Shown here in pieces: positions 48,786-58,800 of a DNA stretch of 64,000 nucleotides. The stretch is taken from contig CATNEN010000024.1 in the NCBI GenBank assembly GCA_950097015.1, positions 2,733,501-2,797,500 of the forward strand, given 5' to 3'. The translations under genes were made by a program, and so were the position numbers. The DNA is from Macrostomum hystrix (lineage: Eukaryota; Platyhelminthes; Macrostomidae). Positions within the stretch are counted from its first letter, which is position 1. The number at the start of each line of letters is the position of its first letter. The notes below the pieces were generated by a model. It did no database searches. It saw nothing but the letters and a program-made list of their open reading frames with translations, and was not told where the DNA came from.

Positions 48786-51700
48786 AGCGGACCAGAGAAA
48801 CACAAGGGTAGTGGCGAACCTCTAGAAGGACCAGGGAAACACAAGGGTAGTGGCGAACCTCTAGAAGGACCAGAGAAACACAAGGGTAGTGGCAAACCTC
48901 TAGAAGGACCAGGGAAACACAAGGGTAGTGGCGAACCTCTAGAAGGACCAGGGAAACACAAGGGTAGTGCCGGCGAACCTCTAGAAGGACCAGGGAAACA
49001 CAAGGGTAGTGGCGAACCTCTAGGAGGACCAGAGAAACACAAGGGTAGTGGCGAACCTCTAGAAGGACCAGAGAAACACAAGGGTAGTGGCAAACCTCTA
49101 GAAGGACCAGGGAAACACAAGGGTAGTGGCGAACCTCTAGAAGGACCAGGGAAACACAAGGGTAGTGCCGGCGAACCTCTAGAAGGACCAGGGAAACACA
49201 AGGGTAGTGGCGAACCTCTAGAAGGACCAGGGAAACACAAGGGTAGTGGCGAACCTCTAGAAGGACCAGGGAAACACAAGGGTAGTGGCGAACCTCTAGG
49301 AGGACCAGAGAAACACAAGGGTAGTGGCGAACCTCTAGAAGGACCAGGGAAACACAAGGGTAGTGGCGAACCTCTAGAAGGACCAGAGAAACACAAGGGT
49401 AGTGGCAAACCTCTAGAAGGACCAGGGAAACACAAGGGTAGTGGCGAACCTCTAGAAGGACCAGGGAAACACAAGGGTAGTGCCGGCGAACCTCTAGAAG
49501 GACCAGGGAAACACAAGGGTAGTGGCGAACCTCTAGGAGGACCAGAGAAACACAAGGGTAGTGGCGAACCTCTAGAAGGACCAGGGAAACACAAGGGTAG
49601 TGGCGAACCTCTAGGAGGACCAGAGAAACACAAGGGTAGTGGCGAACCTCTAGAAGGACCAGAGAAACACAAGGGTAGTGGCGAACCTCTAGGAGGACCA
49701 GAGAAACACAAGGGTAGTGGCAAACCTCTAGAAGGACCAGAGAAACACAAGGGTAGTGGCGAACCTCTAGAAGGACCAGAGAAACACAAGGGTAGTGGCG
49801 AACCTCTAGGAGGACCAGAGAAACACAAGGGTAGTGGCGAACCTCTAGAAGGACCAGAGAAACACAAGGGTAGTGGCGAACCTCTAGGAGGACCAGAGAA
49901 ACACAAGGGTAGTGGCGAACCTCTAGAACGACCAGGGAAACACAAGGGTAGTGGCGAACCTCTAGAACGACCAGGGAAACACAAGGGTAGTGGCGAACCT
50001 CTAGAAGGACCAGGGAAGCACAAGGGTAGTGGCGAACCTCTAAAAGGACCAGGGAAACACAAGGGTAGTGGCGAACCTCTAGAAGGACCAGGGAAACACA
50101 AGGGTAGTGGCGAACCTCTAGAAGGACCAGAGAAACACAAGGGTAGTGGCAAACCTCTAGAAGGACCAGGGAAACACAAGGGTAGTGGCGAACCTCTAGA
50201 AGGACCAGGGAAACACAAGGTAGTGGCGAACCTCTAGAACGACCAGAGAAACACAAGGGTAGTGGCAAACCTCTAGAAGGACCAGGGAAACACAAGGGTA
50301 GTGGCAAACCTCTAGAAGGACCAGGGAAACACAAGGGTAGTGGCGAACCTCTAGAAGGATCAGGGAAACACAAGGGTAGTGGCGAACCTCTAGAAGGACC
50401 AGAGAAACACAAGGGTAGTGGCAAACCTCTAGAAGGACCAGGGAAACACAAGGGTAGTGGCGAACCTCTAGAAGGACCAGGGAAACATAAGGGTAGTGCC
50501 GGCGAACCTCTAGAAGGACCAGGGAAACACAAGGGTAGTGGCGAACCTCTAGGAGGACCAGAGAAACACAAGGGTAGTGGCGAACCTCTAGAAGGACCAG
50601 GGAAACACAAGGGTAGTGGCGAACCTCTAGGAGGACCAGAGAAACACAAGGGTAGTGGCAAACCTCTAGAAGGACCAGAGAAACACAAGGGTAGTGGCGA
50701 ACCTCTAGGAGGACCAGAGAAACACAAGGGTAGTGGCAAACCTCTAGAAGGACCAGAGAAACACAAGGGTAGTGGCGAACCTCTAGAAGGACCAGAGAAA
50801 CACAAGGGTAGTGGCGAACCTCTAGGAGGACCAGAGAAACACAAGGGTAGTGGCGAACCTCTAGGAGGACCAGAGAAACACAAGGGTAGTGGCGAACCTC
50901 TAGAACGACCAGGGAAACACAAGGGTAGTGGCGAACCTCTAGAACGACCAGGGAAACACAAGGGTAGTGGCGAACCTCTAGAACGACCAGGGAAACACAA
51001 GGGTAGTGGCGAACCTCTAGAAGGACCAGGGAAGCACAAGGGTAGTGGCGAACCTCTAAAAGGACCAGGGAAACACAAGGGTAGTGCCGGCGAACCTCTA
51101 GAAGGACCAGGGAAACACAAGGGTAGTGCCGGCGAACCTCTAGGAGGACCAGAGAAACACAAGGGTAGTGGCGAACCTCTAGGAGGACCAGAGAAACACA
51201 AGGGTAGTGGCGAACCTCTAGAACGACCAGGGAAACACAAGGGTAGTGGCGAACCTCTAGAACGACCAGGGAAACACAAGGGTAGTGGCGAACCTCTAGA
51301 ACGACCAGGGAAACACAAGGGTAGTGGCGAACCTCTAGAAGGACCAGGGAAGCACAAGGGTAGTGGCGAACCTCTAAAAGGACCAGGGAAACACAAGGGT
51401 AGTGCCGGCGAACCTCTAGAAGGACCAGGGAAACACAAGGGTAGTGCCGGCGAACCTCTAGGAGGACCAGAGAAACACAAGGGTAGTGGCGAACCTCTAG
51501 GAGGACCAGAGAAACACAAGGGTAGTGGCGAACCTCTAGAACGACCAGGGAAACACAAGGGTAGTGGCGAACCTCTAGAACGACCAGGGAAACACAAGGG
51601 TAGTGGCGAACCTCTAGAACGACCAGGGAAACACAAGGGTAGTGGCGAACCTCTAGAAGGACCAGGGAAGCACAAGGGTAGTGGCGAACCTCTAAAAGGA

Positions 51701-52820
51701 CCAGGGAAACACAAGGGTAGTGCCGGCGAACCTCTAGAAGGACCAGGGAAACACAAGGGTAGTGGCGAACCTCTAGGAGGACCAGAGAAACACAAGGGTA
51801 GTGGCGAACCTCTAGGAGGACCAGAGAAACACAAGGGTAGTGGCGAACCTCTAGAACGACCAGGGAAACACAAGGGTAGTGCCGGCGAACCTCTAGAAGG
51901 ACCAGGGAAACACAAGGGTAGTGGCGAACCTCTAGAACGACCAGGGAAACACAAGGGTAGTGGCGAACCTCTAGAAGGACCAGGGAAGCACAAGGGTAGT
52001 GGCGAACCTCTAAAAGGACCAGGGAAACACAAGGGTAGTGCCGGCGAACCTCTAGAAGGACCAGGGAAACACAAGGGTAGTGGCGAACCTCTAAAAGGAC
52101 CAGGGAAACACAAGGGTAGTGCCGGCGAACCTCTAAAAGGACCAGGGAAACACAAGGGTAGTGGCGAACCTCTAGAAGGACCAGGGAAACACAAGGGTAG
52201 TGCCGGCGAACCTCTAAAAGGACCAGGGAAACACAAGGGTAGTGGCGAACCTCTAGAAGGACCAGGGAAACACAAGGGTAGTGGCGAACCTCTAAAAGGA
52301 CCAGGGAAACACAAGGGTAGTGCCGGCGAACCTCTAAAAGGACCAGGGAAACACAAGGGTAGTGCCGGCGAACCTCTAGAAGGACCAGGGAAACACAAGG
52401 GTAGTGGCGAACCTCTAGGAGGACCAGAGAAACACAAGGGTAGTGGCGAACCTCTAGAAGGACCAGGGAAACACAAGGGTAGTGGCGAACCTCTAGAACG
52501 ACCAGGGAAACACAAGGGTAGTGGCAAACCTCTAGAAGGACCAGGGAAACACAAGGGTAGTGGCGAACCTCTAGAAGGACCAGGGAAACACAAGGGTAGT
52601 GGCAAACCTCTAGAAGGACCAGGGAAACACAAGGGTAGTGGCAAACCTCTAGAAGGACCAGGGAAACACAAGGGTAGTGGCAAACCTCTAGAAGGACCAG
52701 AGAAACACAAGGGTAGTGGCGAACCTCTAGAAGGACCAGGGAAACACAAGGTAGTGGCAAACCTCTAGAAGGACCAGGGAAACACAAGGTAGTGGCAAAT
52801 CTCTAGAAGGACCAGGGAAA
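48786..52820. repeat. 39/42-bp minisatellite between the convergent genes
   Basis: About 103 copies of a 39-bp unit, CTAGAAGGACCAGGGAAACA then CAAGGGTAGTGGCGAACCT; a 42-bp version has GTGCCGGCG. Variants (GGAGGACCAGAG, GAACGACC, TAAAAGG) recur in ordered multi-unit blocks, for example three very similar blocks near 50880, 51210 and 51535. Long minus-strand open frames here are artefacts of unit lengths divisible by 3. Confidence 0.97.
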
Positions 52821-53284
52821 ACCAAAATCCCAAATACAGATTCATCGATAATGGATGACATAATTTAGCTTAAAAAATGAAAAAAGCTTTGTATTAAAAC
52901 ACAAGCCCAGAACTGTTCATTTGGACTTCAGAAATAATTCAGATATTTTAGGAAACCAATAGATGCGATAGAGCCTATAGATCAAGTTTGTCCCTTACAA
53001 ATAATATATATGAATGTTAAATTTATTTTATACCTCTTTAGGAATCTAAAAACTGAATTTTAAGATTTTCCGACTTTATTTTTAGTCAGCAAACCTGTAT
53101 GGACAATTGAACGGACAAAATAATATAACAAAAAATAAATTACCCCGGGCACTGTAAGCCTTAACAGATTTTGACGAAAATATAACATAAAATTCGGCAC
53201 TAGCATATAAAAAAACACTGACATTGGTGTACAAACAACTGAAAATTGGTATAAGGTAAGTAGCCATTAGCGATAGAAAATAAA
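52821..53284. other. spacer, no gene seen
   Basis: AT-rich unique sequence between two minisatellites; a 75-codon minus-strand frame (53082-53309) has no recognisable domain. Confidence 0.5.
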
Positions 53285-53995
53285 GGGTTAGCGGCAACCC
53301 ACCGACCAATTAAGGGGTGGGGGTGGCGTTAATCCACCGACCAATTAAGGGGTAGTGGCAACCCACCGACCAATTAAGGGGTAGTGGCAACCCACCGACC
53401 AATCAAGGGGTGGGGGTGGCGGCAACCCACCGACCAATTAAGAGGTGGGGGTTGCGGCAACCCACCGACCAATCAAGGGGTTGGGGGTGGCGGCAACCCA
53501 CCGACCAATCAAGGGGTGGGGCACAACCCACCGACCAATTAAGGGGTAGTGGCAACCCACCGACCAATTAAGGGGTAGTGGCAACCCACCGACCAATTAA
53601 GGGGTAGTGGCAATGGCAACCCACCGACCAATCAAGGGGTGGGGGTGGCGGCAACCCACCGACCAATTAAGGGGTAGTGGCAACCCGCCGACCAATTAAG
53701 GGGTAGTGGCAACCCACCGACCAATCAAGGGGTGGGGGTGGCGGCAACCCACCGACCAATTAAGGGGTAGTGGCAACCCACCGACCAATTAAGGGGTAGT
53801 GGCAACCCACCGACCAATCAAGGGGTGGGGGTGGCGGCAACCCACCGACCAATTAAGGGGTAGTGGCAACCCACCGACCAATTAAGGGGTAGTGGCAACC
53901 CACCGACCAATTAAGGGGTAGTGGCAATGGCAACCCGCCGACCAATCAAGGGGTGGGGGTGGCGGCAACCCACCGACCAATCAAAGGGTTGTGGG
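53285..53995. repeat. 29/33-bp minisatellite
   Basis: About 23 copies of GGCAACCCACCGACCAATTA plus AGGGGTAGT (29 bp) mixed with longer copies having CAAGGGGTGGGGGTGGC. Copy types follow a partly regular order. Confidence 0.94.
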
Positions 53996-54814
53996 AACCA
54001 AAAATAAGAGAAAAGTTAGGGTGAACCACACAAGAACCGGAGGCAATAAAACTTAAAGTTTTATTGAGCTCAGAATCACCAGAGTGGCTAGTTATGGTTA
54101 GTTGTTTACAAAAATGATTATGAAAAAACACAATTCAGAACAGACAATCGTAAAAGAACACATGGGCGCTCAACTGTACAGTTACAGTTTATGTTATTTT
54201 TTTGTTTCAATAAGTGAAAAAGGGACGAGAGAAATTCAGAACAAATACAGAATATTACAGCTAAATATTAGATCTCAGAGGGCACAGGTGCACAGTTAGC
54301 TGTTCATTTACAGGCCAATTGTAAGTTTCTCAATAAGCTTGGTGGAGCTGCCTAACCCTACGCTCTCGTGTTTTTAACGATACAATGGTCAGACCAAGCA
54401 GGATCAAGCAGCACCAAATGTTAGGCGATGGATTAAATAAACACACATTAAACACTAAATGTCTATGATTTATAGGTCCACCGTATAGGTCCGACATCTT
54501 ATACATTAGACACAGATTTGACATTAGAAGAACGGACAAACACATTTTCCGGAAAAGAAATAAAAATGGACAAGCAGAACAGATAAAACAAAAAGCGGTA
54601 ACTATTTTCTTGCTTTTTTTAAATAGACAGATAATGATAACTTCAGGTTTGAAATATTTTCATGTGGCAGATACAAGTATAGTTTTCATAAAGCGAAGCG
54701 ACATGGTGACAAGAGAAACATGCAAAAAGGAATAATATTAATAGAAACCTGACTTTCAGATTTTTTTCGGAATATTAATATTACCAAAAAATTGCGCAGA
54801 ATGACAATTAAGGG
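53996..54814. other. spacer, no gene seen
   Basis: Unique AT-rich sequence. Open frames at 54102-54299 and 54330-54545 are short and without family features. Confidence 0.5.
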
Positions 54815-55345
54815 AACTCAATTATCGATCCAGATAATCGAATTATCGATCCAAATAGTTGAATTCTCGATCCAGATAATCTAATTATCGATCAAGTAAA
54901 TCGAATTATCGATCTAGATAATCGAATTATCGATCAAGTTAATCGAATTATCGATCCAGATAATCTAATTATCGATCCAAATAATTGAATTCTCGATCCA
55001 GTTAATCGAATTATCGATCCAAATATTTGAATTATCGATCCAGAAAATCGAATTATCGATCCAGATAATTGAGTTTTTGTTACAGGATCAATCTAGATGA
55101 TCGACTTATCGATCCAAATAGTCGAATTACCGATCGAGAAAATCGAATTATCGATTGAGATAATCGAATTATCGAACGAAATAGTCGAGTTATCGAACCA
55201 AATAGTCGAGTTATCGATCCAGGTAATCTAATTATCGATCCAAATAGTCGAGTTATCGATCCAGGTAATCGAATTATCGATCCAGATAATCGAGTTATCG
55301 ATCCAATTAGTCGAGTTATCGATCCAGATAATTTAATCATCGATA
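54815..55345. repeat. 21-bp ATCGAT-rich minisatellite
   Basis: About 25 diverged copies of ATTATCGATCCAGATAATCGA. Nearly every copy holds the palindrome ATCGAT. It lies 165 bases beyond the FAF1 stop codon on the FAF1 3' side. Confidence 0.92.
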
Positions 55346-55509
55346 CAGATAATCCAATAATGGAACCAAAAAAGCAAAAAAGCAATTTAAATTGTTATTA
55401 ATTCAAATTCAAATTATCGATCGACTTCGGGATTAGCTATTAAAACTTCCAATCTAGAAGTTAAGGTTGGCATCAAGAATAGGCGTCGGTCTAAAACAAC
55501 CAGTTCTCT

Positions 55510-55854
55510 TCACTTCTCCTCCAGCAGTACAGTCTCCTGTGGCACCAGTCCGGCAGCCTCCAGTGTTGTGTCCTGATCCAGCTGGCTGAGCAGCCGCCTA
55601 GGGAAGGCGGTCACGAGGCTGTAGCCGGACTCCGCGTAGCCCAGGCTGGCGCAGTAGGCGGCGAGATGGCGCAGCCGATCTTCCGGATTGAATCGTCGCT
55701 GCTTGGTCTCGGAGCCGCCTGGCAGGCGAAGCCGGATGGTGGCGGCTCGCTGGCCTAGCGCCGGCTCCTCTGGCAGCTGGGCCAGGGCGTGTCGCTGCTC
55801 GGTCTCGGCTCGCTCCTGCTCCTCGCGTTCGAGGCGCAGCTTCTCTACGCGTTG
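55510..55854 (-). CDS. FAF1 exon 5: coiled-coil end and UBX domain, stop
   Basis: Residues 615-728 and TGA (55510-55512). Starts QRVEKLRLEREEQERAE after acceptor GAAAACCCAG and ends VPQETVLLEEK. The UBX core has IRLRLPGG, RFNPEDRLRHLAAY and AFPRRLLSQLD, the last being the p97-binding loop. Confidence 0.92.
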   Translation of the reverse strand, partial: QRVEKLRLEREEQERAETEQRHALAQLPEEPALGQRAATIRLRLPGGSETKQRRFNPEDRLRHLAAYCASLGYAESGYSLVTAFPRRLLSQLDQDTTLEAAGLVPQETVLLEEK

Positions 55855-58800
55855 CTGGGTTTTCCGCGGGGGGGGTCAGAGGAAAATTAGGATAATCGGT
55901 GTTCTAAGACAGATTGAATTGACACAAAGGCTGTGTACAGGAGGTCAGTGGCAGAGCGGTTAACGCGTTGTCCCTGAGCTCGATTCCGCGCCGAGGCCAC
56001 ATTTATTTAGGGCGCAGCCGCGGAAAGAAGGCTTTGGGGGCTTGTCGTGCAATTTACGCCCTTGAGGGGCCAACCTTCAAGGCGCAGTGAGAGTGTACAC
56101 TGCCTGACGATGAGAAAGTCAGGGCAGATGTACACATCTGTGTGCGTGTGTGCTCAGGAGTCAGCAAATTGGGCAGAATTGCCTCCTCGCTGGCTGCGGG
56201 TCTAGTGTCACCAAATGATGTGCCATTGCCCACAGCCCTCCTGCAAGTATTATTATTACTATTATTATTTAGGTTGTGTACAGCTCTTCAGTCCATGGAC
56301 ACTCAAGCAAACTTTTTACCTCATGTAATCCCTTTAGTATCTGAATTAAGGTAATTGACACACAAGATCATTGAGTGTCTCGCTTGAGATTCGAACTCTT
56401 GACCTCTTGGTCAAAATTATAAGTCCTAATCAACGGGCTAAAGTTCTAAGAAAATAGGCTTGTTCTGGCGTAGCTTTTTTATTAAAATAGCACGGATTCG
56501 CACGATAATTTAAGCACTGAAGTATAGGATTCATAACAGGAGTTTTGTATGAAACTGACCGTTTTTAATGTGCGATAACTTTGGAACAGGGGCATTATAT
56601 AGATATTTTTCGTGACAATTTTAAAAGAGATTCTTTGTGACATCGGCACCTTCGAGATATTCAACGATTCTAGTCGGGGTGTCTGGTGGCAAAAAAAGTA
56701 TTCATGTAACCATGACGGCTGTTTTGTTGAATATACAGAATTGATTATATTGTAGTTTTTTAACCAATATGGAGTTGCCATAGAAGTTTATACAGTGCAG
56801 TGCTAGCTGTCCATGTCACCAGGGTCTTCGACAAGATTCGCTGAATATCTTGACTATGCTGACGTCGGACGGCTTTGAAAGTAAGTTAATCCGTAAAGGG
56901 CGGAAAATTTTGATCCGTATGGTGGTCTTTCACGAAAATCGGTCATTGGCCCGTGGTCTCTTCCAGGGAAAAAGGCGAGGGCTTCCTACAGTTAAAGTGG
57001 AAGCTTCTGGCTGTCTGGCCATGAATCACCAAAGCCAGCCCTACCTGCTCCTTCTGCCTATCCAATCGCAGGCTCTCCTCGTAGGCGGACTCCATCTCCA
57101 GACGCTCCATGGTCCGCTGCTCCCTGGCGTTCTCCTCGGCCATTTCGGCCTCGCGCCAAGCTCGAAACTCGTCGACAGCCTTCACCAGCATGTCGAGGGC
57201 AGCTGACGGATCGCTAACTCCTTGAACATCGCTAAGAACTTCGTGCGGAGCGCGCTGACGATGCGCCAGCACTAAAATAGCCGGCAGATCGTCAGGCGTC
57301 ATCTGGCGTATCCGATCTGCCGCGTCCAGGCCCAGCTGCCTAGCCGCAATGGCCACAAGAGTGGCGGCATTGTCAGGCTGGGTCAGGTCCCAGGGCCACA
57401 GTATGAAATTGGCGTTCAGAAATTCAATGACGGCCGAATTAGTGAGCACATTTGAGCAGAAGATCTGGGCGGCAATGGATCTGTCGTGATGCAGATAGAG
57501 GGCCAGCGGTCTGCGCTCGTGTGTTGACGCGCCATCGGCTTCGGCGATGGCCGAGACTAGGCTGCCGCTGCTGAACAGAGGACAGACTGACCCGTATCTA
57601 GAGTGTTGGGCGGTTGCGAAATTATTGAAAATTTCATCTAGCTGTGATTTTTGGATAAAGACTATTTTTCAATTCAGACGTTTTAAACCTTTCTAATGTT
57701 TTGTTAACCAATTTTATATGTACGTTATTTTTTCCGGGTTCACGTAATTTTTCCGGGTTTACGTAAAGGCTTCACTTTTTACTTAATTTCTTATTATTGT
57801 ACTATTACTAATTAAGTTATTTTTGTGACTAACCTCGACGCGAAATTCTCAACAAACTTGTTGGCTCCGAGGACGTCGCTGCTGCAGCCGGCAGGTATTA
57901 GCGGCACCGAGCGAGGCGGCACGGGTCGCCTCCGGCCGCCCTCGTCCTCCTCGACCATGACAATGTCGTGATCATCGCCTTGCTCGTCTTCGTCAAAGTC
58001 ATAATCAGCGTACTCCTCCGACATTGGTGTAGTTGCTGCCGCTGTGGCTGTCGAATGCGACGCCGCAGCCGAGGCGGGGCTACGCTTGACAGTGAGGTCC
58101 TGGTGGGACGGCAGGTTACTCCGGCCAAAGGTGGTGGCCCAGTTCAGCTCCCAGCCTGACCACACCTGACTATTGGAAGGTATGCCCCAAAGGCTATAGA
58201 CATCAGAGCGCAATTGTCCAACGCAGGCATCGGAGCCGTAATGAAACACCTGCGTACGATTGCGATCGGCATTGCGCACAGTCAGGTGATATTCGTTGGA
58301 TCGGCGACTGCCAGGCGTTGATCGTTGCACAATGGCAGGATTTGCACTAGCCAATCTCAGCGGCGTCTCTTTGGGCAGGCGAAGCGAGCGCAGCACAGTT
58401 TCGTCGCTAACAGAAGTTGGAAAGCCGCGCAACCGCATGTCCTCGATATCGATCGGCTGTTGCATCATCTGGTGCAGCTGGCGCTTGATGTCTAACACTG
58501 TGTCCGAGTCGCGCGAGATTACATTCAACTCCTCCGTGCTATTTTCAACAGTGTGCAACAAATCATCGTCCAATTGCACTTTGAATAGCAGCAGGCGCTG
58601 CTGCTGCTTGTTATTGTTACTGCTGCTGCGAGTGGTGCGTGTTGTGGGGCCAGACGAAGAGCTGGCAGCCCCGGAGCCGCTGGAAATGCCGGCGCCGGTT
58701 CGAATTCGCGATTCCGGCGCCGCAGCGCCTCGACTCGGATTGGCTGCGCCGCTTCTGCCGGCTGCTCCGTTGCCTCCAGATCGACTGGCGCCGCTGTTTG

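Noticed and set aside
48701-52787. 1,333-, 863- and 505-codon minus-strand frames
   Set aside because: Unit lengths of 39 and 42 bp keep two frames open; the frames overlap each other on the same strand and show only the repeat, so they are not genes.
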